Below are positions 8,622-16,426 of a stretch of 64,000 nt of DNA, piece after piece. A program made the position numbers and the translations under genes. Source of the stretch: Jeotgalicoccus psychrophilus DSM 19085 (GTDB lineage: Bacteria > Bacillota > Bacilli > Staphylococcales > Salinicoccaceae); contig NZ_AUEF01000001.1 of the NCBI RefSeq assembly GCF_000425845.1, forward strand, positions 372,001-436,000. Reading direction: 5' to 3'. Every line of letters begins with the position of its first letter. The stretch's first letter is position 1. A model generated the notes under the pieces. That model had not been told where the DNA came from, made no database searches, and worked only from the letters and a program-made list of their open reading frames with translations.

Positions 8622-11162
8622 CTATCCCTCCCCGCGTGCTTTATTCACTAATTCATGCAATGTGTTCAGCGCCTCCATCGGCGTCATATTATTTAAATCA
8701 AGCGATGTTAATTCGGTTAATAGTTTTTTATCGTCTTTAGATACTGCTTCACTGTCACCGAGCGGCAGTTCCAGCTGGAAGATATCGTCCCGCTTACTCA
8801 GTTTCGGCTCATGGTTCTGATTTTCAAATGAGCTTAAATATTCAGCTGCCAGTTCCGTCACCCGGTCCGGCAGTTCTGCGAGTTTCGCGACATGAATGCC
8901 GTAGCTCTTCTCGACCGCTCCCGGTTTCACTTTATGCAGGAAGACCAGCTTGCCGTCGTATTCCGTCGCTTTAACGTGGACGTTCTGCAGCCCTGGCAGT
9001 GTGTCTTCCAGGTTCGTCAGTTCATGGTAGTGGGTTGAAAAGAGTGTCTTCGCACCGATTTCCTCATGAATATAGACGAGCATCGCCTGGGCGAGTGCCA
9101 TACCGTCGTATGTGCTGGTCCCGCGGCCGATCTCATCAAAAATCAGAAGCGAGTCTTTTGTTGCGTGCTGGAGTGCTGTATTAGCTTCCATCATTTCGAT
9201 CATAAATGTCGATTTACCGCTCGATAAGTCATCGCTTGCACCGATGCGTGTATAGATGGCATCGAATATCGGCAGTTTCGCGCTCTCTGCCGGCACTCTC
9301 ATGCCGATCTGGGCCATAATAATGATTAAGGCCACCTGGCGCATGTACGTCGATTTACCGGACATATTGGGACCGGTAATTAAATAAATAAAGTTATCTT
9401 TCGTCATCGTGAGGTCGTTCGGTACATATGTGTTTTCGTTCAGCATGCGTTCAACGATTGGGTGACGCGCATCAATCAGGTCGATTGACTTGTCCGTTTT
9501 GAATTCCGGCGTCGTCAGATGATAGTCGTTTGAAACTAAGGCGAAGGATATCAGTGTATCGAGTGTCGAGATTTGCTCTGCTGTACGCTGCAGTCTCGTA
9601 ATATAGTCCATCATAGCTGTCCGGAGTTCAGTGAACATATTGAATTCGAGTTTAATGCTGTCGTCTTCTGCTGTTAAGATCTGACTTTCCATTTCTTTTA
9701 AGTCCGGTGTAATAAACCGTTCAGCATTTGTGAGTGTCTGTTTACGGTTATATTCAAACTTTTCGGCATCGAAGTTCATCGCCTGAACTTTGGAAATTTC
9801 CAGGTAATAGCCGAACACTTTGTTAAAGCCGATTTTTAAGTTTTTAATGCCAGTGCGTTCTTTTTCTGACTCGAGATAATTGTTCAGCCATGTACGTGCA
9901 TTTGTGCTGATGTCTCTTAAATTATCGAGTTCATCGCTGACACCGTCTTTAAAGATTTTCCCTTCGCGGATTGTTTTCGGCGGTGTATCTGTTAGAACTA
10001 CCAGGCGTTCATACGCATCTTCCAGGCTGTCGAAATTCTGGAATGTTTTGTTGTCTGTCAGTTTTAGTGATTCAAGTACTGCCTTTAATTCCGGCAGTCC
10101 GTGAAGCGAGTCGCGCAGCTGGACTAAGTCTTTTACGTCCACGTTGTTAAAGGCAAGGCGGCCGACGAGCCGTTCGATATCGTAAACGTGATTTAAAATG
10201 CCTGACAGCTGCTGGCGCTCGGTGAAGTTCTCGATTAGCGTCGTTACGATACTTTGCCGATTTTCAATTTCTTTTTTTGACACGAGCGGACGCTCGATCA
10301 ATTTTCTGAGCTGGCGTTTGCCCATCGGTGTTTCCGTACGGTTTAAATACCAGAACAGAGAGCCTTTTACTTTTTTCGTCTGAATGTTTTCTAAGAGCTC
10401 AAGGTTTGAAATGGCTGCATAATTTAATTTCATAAATGTATTGATACGGTGTTTTTCCACCGTCTTTAAATGTTTCAGTTCCTGCATATTTTGTGCACGA
10501 ATGTAGTTTAACAGCAGATTAATCGCGTGATGTTCATCGACATCATCTTCATAGTCATAATCTGAAGGAGTGTCTGCTTCAAACACCGTATAGAGCGGCG
10601 GATCATTATAAATACTATGAATGATATGTTCACTTTTAGCATTCGTGACCAGTTCCCGGGCGCCCAGTGTTTCTATTTCACTTTTCAGTTCTGTCTGGTC
10701 GCTTGTATTGAAGGCGAAAATTTCACCTGTTGAAATATCCGCATAGCTGACTTCTGTTCTGCCATCAGTTTCATGCAGCGCCAGAATGAAATTGCTCGCA
10801 CCGTCGTCCATACCGAAGTCATCGATTAAAGTACCCGGCGTAATTACACGGACCACTTCTCTTTTGACCATGCCTTTCGCCTGCGTTGGATCTTCCATCT
10901 GTTCACAGATCGCCACTTTAAAGCCATTCTCGATTAGTTTTGCTATATAGTTGCGCGCAGAATGATATGGCACGCCGCACATCGGTATCGGATCTTTACT
11001 TTTATCGCGTGAAGTTAATGTAATTTCGAGCACTTTGGCAGCCGTGACTGCATCGTCGTAAAACAGCTCGTAAAAATCTCCCAGTCTGAATAAAAGTAAG
11101 CTGTCCGGATGATTATCTTTAATTGAAAAATACTGTTTCATCATCGGTGTTGGTTCCCGCAT
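8622..11162 (-). CDS. mutS: MutS, DNA mismatch recognition protein
   Basis: Mismatch-binding ATPase, 846 residues. The N-terminal mismatch-binding domain has the Phe-X-Glu motif region (GDFYELFYDDA). The C-terminal ATPase has Walker A TGPNMSGKST, Walker B LLIFDEIGRGTSTYDG and the helix-turn-helix dimer region, and the protein ends with a short Gram-positive tail. It opens the mutS-mutL operon. A ribosome-binding site AGGAAG and an extended -10 promoter lie just upstream, within the 52-bp gap after thiW. Confidence 0.98.
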   Translation of the reverse strand: MREPTPMMKQYFSIKDNHPDSLLLFRLGDFYELFYDDAVTAAKVLEITLTSRDKSKDPIPMCGVPYHSARNYIAKLIENGFKVAICEQMEDPTQAKGMVKREVVRVITPGTLIDDFGMDDGASNFILALHETDGRTEVSYADISTGEIFAFNTSDQTELKSEIETLGARELVTNAKSEHIIHSIYNDPPLYTVFEADTPSDYDYEDDVDEHHAINLLLNYIRAQNMQELKHLKTVEKHRINTFMKLNYAAISNLELLENIQTKKVKGSLFWYLNRTETPMGKRQLRKLIERPLVSKKEIENRQSIVTTLIENFTERQQLSGILNHVYDIERLVGRLAFNNVDVKDLVQLRDSLHGLPELKAVLESLKLTDNKTFQNFDSLEDAYERLVVLTDTPPKTIREGKIFKDGVSDELDNLRDISTNARTWLNNYLESEKERTGIKNLKIGFNKVFGYYLEISKVQAMNFDAEKFEYNRKQTLTNAERFITPDLKEMESQILTAEDDSIKLEFNMFTELRTAMMDYITRLQRTAEQISTLDTLISFALVSNDYHLTTPEFKTDKSIDLIDARHPIVERMLNENTYVPNDLTMTKDNFIYLITGPNMSGKSTYMRQVALIIIMAQIGMRVPAESAKLPIFDAIYTRIGASDDLSSGKSTFMIEMMEANTALQHATKDSLLIFDEIGRGTSTYDGMALAQAMLVYIHEEIGAKTLFSTHYHELTNLEDTLPGLQNVHVKATEYDGKLVFLHKVKPGAVEKSYGIHVAKLAELPDRVTELAAEYLSSFENQNHEPKLSKRDDIFQLELPLGDSEAVSKDDKKLLTELTSLDLNNMTPMEALNTLHELVNKARGEG

Positions 11163-11194
11163 TTTAACACTTCCTAAATTAATCTTGTCGTATT

Positions 11195-11203
11195 ATTATA
11201 ACA
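11195..11203 (-). promoter_or_regulatory. Candidate extended -10 promoter of the mutS operon
   Basis: On the minus strand TGTTATAAT (extended -10, TGnTATAAT) lies 33 bp before the mutS start. No good -35 is seen at 17 bp, as expected for an extended -10 promoter. It means mutS-mutL-miaA-hfq can be transcribed independently of thiW. Confidence 0.55.
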
Positions 11204-11214
11204 CGCACCGACGC

Positions 11215-11682
11215 TTATATCCGCAGTAAGACTCCGTGTTTTTCCAATTGTTTTAAGATGATAAACGATGTAAGAGCGCCGATAAAACTGGATACGAGAA
11301 AGGCTGCAGCGACGATGGTGAAAATTTGTTGATCGAGCTCCAGCACGATGATTAAGGGGTAGAGACTGAGTGCCCCGAGTATGCCGGTGCCGAGAACTTC
11401 ACCAGCTGCAGCGAGCGATAACTTTTTAGTGTATTTGTAGAGGAGCCAGGCAGCGAGCGCGCCGATCATACTGCCGGGATAGGCGAAGACGGTCCCCGTA
11501 CCGAATAATATTCTGATTGTAGACGAGATAAACGACTGCACGATCACCCAGGGACCTGTGATGACTGCACCAAGCACATTGATTAAATGCTGCATCGGTG
11601 CCGCGCGTATGATTCCGATTGGAATTGTGATAAGCGAACTCAAGATAACGTTTAAGGCGACGAAAGCTGCGGTGAAAGTCAT
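11215..11682 (-). CDS. thiW: ThiW, S-component of a thiamine-precursor ECF transporter
   Basis: Substrate-binding membrane subunit of an energy-coupling-factor transporter, probably for the thiazole precursor of thiamine (family knowledge). It is highly hydrophobic with about five to six membrane segments, and the family motifs are QHLINVLGAVITGPW, FGTGTVFAYPGSMIGAL and GEVLGTGILGALS. The EcfAA'T energising genes are not in the window. The first ATG has no ribosome-binding site. A strong one (AAAGGAGG) lies about 28 bases upstream and is correctly spaced for an in-frame ATC codon at 11703, which would add seven residues (INKLTRN) that look like the usual ThiW N terminus. It sits between ricA and mutS, where staphylococci have no gene. 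Confidence 0.88.
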   Translation of the reverse strand: MTFTAAFVALNVILSSLITIPIGIIRAAPMQHLINVLGAVITGPWVIVQSFISSTIRILFGTGTVFAYPGSMIGALAAWLLYKYTKKLSLAAAGEVLGTGILGALSLYPLIIVLELDQQIFTIVAAAFLVSSFIGALTSFIILKQLEKHGVLLRI

Positions 11683-11751
11683 GTTTCTAGTAAGTTTGTT
11701 GATGGTGGTGCCTCCTTTTGATTACATTTTATAATTGTTCGAGTTATGTTT

Positions 11752-11933
11752 GCTGATGCGGTCGGGAATTCGTCATTGACCGTATGTGATTCTCTCATAC
11801 CGTCGAAGATTCTTTATTAACCCGATGTAAGTCGTTCATGCGGTTGGAGATTTGTTATTAACCGGATGTGAGTCGTTCATACGGTCGCAAAGTATTCTTT
11901 AACCGCATGTGGCCTGTTCATGCGGTCGGTGTA
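11752..11933. repeat. Tandem 41-bp repeat array A
   Basis: Direct repeats begin at 11752, 11793, 11834, 11875 and 11916 (the last partial), exactly 41 bp apart. Each starts G[T/C]T(C/G)AT(G/A)C(G/C)GT and carries a later arm AACCGnATGTG. The arms are complementary within and between neighbouring units, for example AACCGCATG near 11901 with CATGCGGT near 11919. It fills the thiW-ricA gap of 329 bp together with the ricA terminator. I see no open reading frame in it. Confidence 0.85.
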
Positions 11934-11947
11934 TTGTAAAAACATAC

Positions 11948-11995
11948 AAAAATGGCGCTGAAACACTCTATAATTCAGAGATTTCAACGCCATTC
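11948..11995 (-). terminator. Intrinsic terminator of ricA
   Basis: Long stem (AATGGCG.TGAAA / TTTCA.GCGCCATT) with an inner CTCT...AGAG pairing, followed on the minus strand by TTTTTG, 16 bp after the ricA stop. It separates ricA from thiW. Confidence 0.88.
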
Positions 11996-12011
11996 AATAT
12001 GTAGCTGATTC

Positions 12012-12446
12012 TTATTTAAACTGGTCCGGATCGCGGTTTGGTTTGTTGCGGACTGCAGCGCCTGTTTCACCCTGCATCAGGTCTCCGCCTGTTTGTTCGA
12101 TGATTTCGCTTGTAACTGTTGAGCTGATTGCATGCGAAACCATTTGCAGTAATTCGTTAACGCCTGCCTGTGATTCTTTAAACTGATCTACAAGCGGCAT
12201 TTCGTCTAATTCCGCTTCGATTTTAGCCAATTTTTCTTCCGTCATCTGGTAAGCGCGTTCTTTACCGTAGTTTTGGAAGTTTACTGCCTGCTGCTGCAAG
12301 CTTTTAAGACTAGCCATTTTTTCGCGGATATCATTATTCTCGTGAATTTTAGCTTCCGCTTTCTGGAAGAATTCAACCTGTTCTGTTTCCGCCATCATTT
12401 TACCGAGCTTTTTTGCTTCTTCTATTATTTCCTTCTTAGTATACAT
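12012..12446 (-). CDS. ricA: RicA (YmcA), subunit of the RNase Y-associated RicAFT complex
   Basis: YlbF/YmcA-family coiled-coil protein of 144 residues. In B. subtilis RicA, with RicF and RicT, forms an Fe-S complex that directs RNase Y maturation of operon mRNAs and affects competence and biofilm formation. The N-terminal half is helical, and the conserved C-terminal block reads SSTVTSEIIEQTGGDLMQGETG. Start choice: the ATG four codons inside the longest frame has AAAGGTGG eight bases upstream and gives MYTKKEI, which matches the start of B. subtilis YmcA. It is preceded by a TPP riboswitch and its own terminator, an odd context. RNase Y itself is encoded 6.5 kb away. Confidence 0.92.
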   Translation of the reverse strand: MYTKKEIIEEAKKLGKMMAETEQVEFFQKAEAKIHENNDIREKMASLKSLQQQAVNFQNYGKERAYQMTEEKLAKIEAELDEMPLVDQFKESQAGVNELLQMVSHAISSTVTSEIIEQTGGDLMQGETGAAVRNKPNRDPDQFK

Positions 12447-12480
12447 TCGAAGTTCCACCTTTTAGTTGATATATACCATT

Positions 12481-12490
12481 CATTATATAT
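12481..12490 (-). promoter_or_regulatory. Candidate -10 element of a ricA promoter downstream of the TPP riboswitch
   Basis: A perfect TATAAT lies about 40 bp before the ricA start and downstream of the riboswitch terminator. No convincing -35 is present. If active, ricA can be transcribed independently of the riboswitch. Confidence 0.4.
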
Positions 12491-12540
12491 GAAAGCATTC
12501 ATTTATTAAATGTAAATCTCCTGATTCGTTTGTCAAAGTA

Positions 12541-12574
12541 CAAAAATGCACATCCCGAATATAAGGATGTGCAT
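12541..12574 (-). terminator. Terminator of the TPP riboswitch expression platform
   Basis: Perfect 10-bp stem (ATGCACATCC / GGATGTGCAT) followed by TTTTTG on the minus strand, starting 13 bases after the riboswitch aptamer. This arrangement is standard for a thiamine-repressed transcription-attenuation riboswitch. Confidence 0.88.
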
Positions 12575-12586
12575 AACGAATCTATG

Positions 12587-12661
12587 CCACTTCCCTACGC
12601 TGGCATAATCCAGATCAGGTATTAAGAGTATTTCTCAGCCTCAAAAAGGCACCTCCAGTGG
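12587..12661 (-). ncRNA. TPP riboswitch (thi element) aptamer
   Basis: The minus strand carries all hallmark blocks of the TPP aptamer: GAGGTGCC, GGCTGAGA, ACCTGATCTGGAT and ATGCCAGCGTAGGGA, closed by the P1 stem CCACT/AGTGG. It is followed by an intrinsic terminator and then by ricA, not by a thiamine gene. The ECF subunit gene thiW lies a further 0.8 kb downstream, behind the ricA terminator. Confidence 0.96.
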
Positions 12662-12684
12662 TTGTGCAATATTTAATTAAGTCC

Positions 12685-12713
12685 ATCTTAACTTACTAGG
12701 AATTACTTGTAAA
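12685..12713 (-). promoter_or_regulatory. Candidate sigma-A promoter of the TPP riboswitch transcript
   Basis: TTTACA and TAAGAT separated by exactly 17 bp on the minus strand, directly after the stop of the ABC transporter gene and about 20 bp before the aptamer. Confidence 0.6.
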
Positions 12714-12718
12714 ATATC

Positions 12719-14536
12719 TTACTGATTCAACATATCATGATATTTACCTTCAAGCTTCAGCAATTCTTCTTCCGTTCCCGCTTCAAGCATTTCTCCCTGA
12801 TCCAGAACAAATATACGGTCGACGGCTTTTATCGTGTTGAGACGGTGGGCGATAATAATACTCGTCCGCCCTTTCATCAGCCGTTCGAGCGATTCCTGAA
12901 TTTTTAACTCTGTAATTGTGTCGATGCTGGATGTGGCTTCATCGAGGAGCAGTATTGCCGGGTCGGTAATGAGTGCCCGCGCAATTGATATCAGCTGTTT
13001 CTGTCCTTGCGAGATAAAGCCTTCGTCTAAGTCGAGCACTGTATCGTAGCCCCGCTCAAGCGTCATAATAAAGTCATGGGCATTGGCAACTTTCGCCGCT
13101 TCTGTCACCTCATCGTCTGTTGCATCCATTCTGCCGTAGCGGATATTTTCACGGATGGTCGCTTCAAACAGATACGGATCTTGCAGCACAAACGCAGTCT
13201 GCGAACGGATATTGCTCCGCGAATAGTCTGTAATATCCACACCGTCTACAAGGATGTGCCCTTTATCGGTTTCATAGAACCGCGCGAGCAGCTGCATCAC
13301 CGTCGTCTTGCCGGCACCTGTGGCACCAATTAATGCGACCGATTCTCCGGAATTGACTTCAAATGACAGGTCCTTAATCGTTGGATGGTGCTGTTCCTTG
13401 CTGTATGAGAATGTGACATCTTTAAATTCAATGTGTCCTTCGATTGTCTTATCCGTAATTTTTCCGTCGTTTGATTCTGCCGGCGTATCGAGTATTTGGA
13501 ATACGCGTTCCGCACCGGCAATCGCTGACAGTACCTGGTTTAACTGATTCGATAAATCCGCGAGCGGACGTGTAAACTGGCGGGCATATTCCGCGAACAC
13601 AACAATCGTTCCGACTGTAACGACACCGTTTGTCGTCAGTGCCAGAATACCGCCAGCGCCGGCAACAATCGTAAATGAAATATTGTTCAGCATGTTCATT
13701 ATTTTCGGAATGAAGCCGGAGTACAGGTTCGCCCAGAATGTAACTTCTCTTAAGTTTTTAGCACGGACTTCAAAGTTCTGTACCGCACGTTCTTCCTGTG
13801 AGAATACTTTAACGATTTCCTGGCCGGATACGATTTCTTCAATGTAGCCGTTCATTTCACCTGTACGGCGCTGACGCATTTTAAAAAGCGGGCCCGTACG
13901 TTTCGTAATAAATCTGACACTGACAATTAATATCGGGATAATCAGTGCCGTCAGGAATGTTAAGAGCGGACTTAAGTAAAGCATGACTGAAAACGTCCCG
14001 AGCAGTGTCACAATACTCGTTGTAAACTGGATGAACGATGAGTTCATCGTCTGCGACAGCGTTTCAATATCGTTGGTCATCCGGCTCATTAATTCGCCGT
14101 GCTGGCGTTTATCGTAAAATGTCACCGGCAGTTCCTGCATATGTTCAAACAAATGGTGACGCAGATTGTAAATCGTGCGCTGCGACAGCCCGACCATCAA
14201 ATACGCCTGAATAAATGTCGTTAACGACAGCAGCAAATACGTTGCCAGAAGAATCATCAGAATTCTGAACAAACCGTCAAATTCCCGCGGGATAAAGTAA
14301 AAGTCGACGATGCGTCCGACGAGGAACGGTCCAACGATGCTTAAGAGACTTGTTACGACGACGAGCGAAATTATCAAGTAAAGACGTTTTCGTTCACCGC
14401 GCATAAATTGCCAGATACGCTTTAAAGTTCCTCCCATATTATCCGCACGCTTTTTATTCGCCTGCTTATTGCGCTCCATATCTTCTTTCGTTATGAGAGG
14501 TTCATGCCCAAAGGGTCGTGCAAAAAAGTTAGTCAT
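12719..14536 (-). CDS. ABC exporter half-transporter, BmrD/YheH-like subunit
   Basis: Fused membrane domain and ATPase (605 residues, six membrane segments then an ABC domain), one half of a heterodimeric multidrug-type exporter like B. subtilis BmrCD (YheI/YheH) or LmrCD. Walker A is GATGAGKTT (near residue 405) and Walker B AILLLDEATSSID keeps the catalytic Glu. The signature, however, is ISQGQ instead of LSGGQ. Such a degenerate signature pairs with the degenerate Walker B of the partner to make one inactive ATP site, so the two genes fit together as a heterodimer. It overlaps the upstream partner gene by 8 bp. Substrate unknown. Confidence 0.88.
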   Translation of the reverse strand: MTNFFARPFGHEPLITKEDMERNKQANKKRADNMGGTLKRIWQFMRGERKRLYLIISLVVVTSLLSIVGPFLVGRIVDFYFIPREFDGLFRILMILLATYLLLSLTTFIQAYLMVGLSQRTIYNLRHHLFEHMQELPVTFYDKRQHGELMSRMTNDIETLSQTMNSSFIQFTTSIVTLLGTFSVMLYLSPLLTFLTALIIPILIVSVRFITKRTGPLFKMRQRRTGEMNGYIEEIVSGQEIVKVFSQEERAVQNFEVRAKNLREVTFWANLYSGFIPKIMNMLNNISFTIVAGAGGILALTTNGVVTVGTIVVFAEYARQFTRPLADLSNQLNQVLSAIAGAERVFQILDTPAESNDGKITDKTIEGHIEFKDVTFSYSKEQHHPTIKDLSFEVNSGESVALIGATGAGKTTVMQLLARFYETDKGHILVDGVDITDYSRSNIRSQTAFVLQDPYLFEATIRENIRYGRMDATDDEVTEAAKVANAHDFIMTLERGYDTVLDLDEGFISQGQKQLISIARALITDPAILLLDEATSSIDTITELKIQESLERLMKGRTSIIIAHRLNTIKAVDRIFVLDQGEMLEAGTEEELLKLEGKYHDMLNQ

Positions 14537-16250
14537 CGAGATGCCCCCCTTGTTTCTGCGATTCGTAAATGTCTCTGTACAGTTCTGACGTTGCTAAAAG
14601 TTCTTCGTGAGTGCCGAGTGCAGAAATTTCACCGTCATCTAAAAGAAGTACACGGTCCGCCTGTTCGGCAGTAGAGATTTTCTGAGTAATGACGATACGC
14701 GTTACGTTTTCGCCTTCCAGTGCATCCCATAAATTATTCTCAGTTCTGACATCCAGCGCTGAAGTCGAATCATCGAGAATAAGAATGGACGGTTTTCTGA
14801 CGAGCGCGCGTGCAATCGACAGGCGCTGCTTCTGCCCGCCGGACAATGTTACACCCATTTGCCCGACCGGTGTTTCGTACGTCTCATCGAAATTCATTAT
14901 ATTGTCGTGAATCTGTGCTTTTTCAGATGACATAAATACATCATCTTCTTCAGCGTGTAAATTCCCCCAGAGCAGATTTTCATATATGCTGCCGGTGAAT
15001 AATATGGCACGCTGCGGCACGTAACCGATTGTCTGTCTGAGTTCCGTCGTACTCCAGTCGAGCACATTTTTATCATTAACGATCACTTTTCCGTCAGTCG
15101 CATCGTACATATTCGGAATCAGACTAATCAGCGAACTTTTGCCGGAGCCGGTGCCGCCCATAATAACAAAGTTTTCATTGTCGTAAATTTCAAATGAAAT
15201 ATTTTTCAGTACATAACGGCCTGTGTTTGGATATTTGAACGACACATTATCGAATTTAACTGTGCCTGCACCATCAGCCGCTTCAAACGTGTCTTTATCC
15301 TCTGCAGCGATTGGTGCATGAAGTATTTCACTAATACGGTCACTCGAAGCTTTGGCGCGGGACGAGGCGATAATCAGAAACGCGAACATCGAGAATCCGC
15401 CCTGCATGCGGAGTGCATAGTTAATAACTGCAACAATTTCCCCGACGGCAACTTCATTCGTCTGAAGTAAATCAGATGCCACCCACAGTACCAGGAGCAG
15501 ACTGCCGTTCATAATTAATAAAAGGACAGGCAGAATCGATTCCATCAGTCTTAAGGCAAAAATTGTATCGTCGCGGAGTTTCGCTGCGACTTTTGCAAAT
15601 TTCCCGGTTTCGTATTCACCTGAGTCATTGGCTTTTATCAATCTGACAGCTTCTAAATTCTGCTGAATAAAACGGTTAATTCTGTCCAGCCAGTGTTGCA
15701 CCCGGAGAAATATTGCCGCCCCTTTTCGCGCTGCGAAAAATAAGAAAACAGCGAGGACCGGTGTCAGTATTGATAAATACAACCCGAGAGTCGGATTGAC
15801 GATAAATGACATAATCAGGGAACCGACGACTAAGAGCGGCGCCCGGAACAGTATCCTGAGACTCATAAAGAGCAGCATTTCCGTCTGCAGCACATCCTGT
15901 GTCATTCTCGTAATAAGACTCGATGTTGAAAAACGCGATAAAGTCCCGAGCGTAAAGTTCTGAACCCGCGTAAAGATTGCCATCCTGAGATCATAGCCGA
16001 ACATGTTCGTCAGATGACTCGTAAAATATGTATTCAACAGACCAGCAATGAGTGCAATAATCGATATTGCGAACATAATAACCAGGTAGAATATAACATT
16101 GTCAATACTGTTAATCATAATTCCGTTGTCGATGACCTGCTGAATAAACAGCGGCTGAACAAGTTCGACAATCAGTTCCACAAACATAAAAATTAAAGCA
16201 ATAAAAATCATCCATTTGTACTTCATAGCGTAGCGGTAAACTGTAATCAT
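14529..16250 (-). CDS. ABC exporter half-transporter, BmrC/YheI-like subunit
   Basis: Partner half-exporter (573 residues, six membrane segments plus ATPase). Walker A is GGTGSGKSS (near residue 365) and the signature LSGGQKQRLSIARAL is canonical. The Walker B motif reads SILILDDSTSALD, with Asp in place of the catalytic Glu, the hallmark of the non-hydrolysing half in heterodimeric exporters. A TTATG...CATAA inverted repeat near 16325-16350 in the 176-bp upstream gap could be an operator (weak evidence). In staphylococci miaB normally lies between ymdB and ricA; here the transporter pair fills that place. Likely function: drug or lipid/peptide export. Confidence 0.88.
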   Translation of the reverse strand: MITVYRYAMKYKWMIFIALIFMFVELIVELVQPLFIQQVIDNGIMINSIDNVIFYLVIMFAISIIALIAGLLNTYFTSHLTNMFGYDLRMAIFTRVQNFTLGTLSRFSTSSLITRMTQDVLQTEMLLFMSLRILFRAPLLVVGSLIMSFIVNPTLGLYLSILTPVLAVFLFFAARKGAAIFLRVQHWLDRINRFIQQNLEAVRLIKANDSGEYETGKFAKVAAKLRDDTIFALRLMESILPVLLLIMNGSLLLVLWVASDLLQTNEVAVGEIVAVINYALRMQGGFSMFAFLIIASSRAKASSDRISEILHAPIAAEDKDTFEAADGAGTVKFDNVSFKYPNTGRYVLKNISFEIYDNENFVIMGGTGSGKSSLISLIPNMYDATDGKVIVNDKNVLDWSTTELRQTIGYVPQRAILFTGSIYENLLWGNLHAEEDDVFMSSEKAQIHDNIMNFDETYETPVGQMGVTLSGGQKQRLSIARALVRKPSILILDDSTSALDVRTENNLWDALEGENVTRIVITQKISTAEQADRVLLLDDGEISALGTHEELLATSELYRDIYESQKQGGHLDD

Positions 16251-16391
16251 TGTATAACCATCCTTTGTTTCTGTGACGTAAATGTCTTCGATGACAATCT
16301 TTCGAAAACCGAATTAATTATATTATGCCATAAAAGTGACATAATTTTCATTAAACTTACACTGAATTGAATAATTTTATTTTTTAATGCA

Positions 16392-16425
16392 AAAACGGAC
16401 GCATTTTTATAGATGCGCCCGTTTT
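16392..16425 (-). terminator. Intrinsic terminator of ymdB
   Basis: Stem AACGGGCGCAT / ATGCGTCCGTT followed by TTTTTG on the minus strand, immediately after the ymdB stop. It isolates ymdB from the ABC transporter genes. Confidence 0.88.
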
Positions 16426-16426
16426 C

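Noticed and set aside
12415-12485. Twenty-residue leader peptide before ricA
   Set aside because: A short frame (MNAFIYNGIYQ...) overlaps the ricA start but has no correctly spaced ribosome-binding site and no regulatory codon bias.
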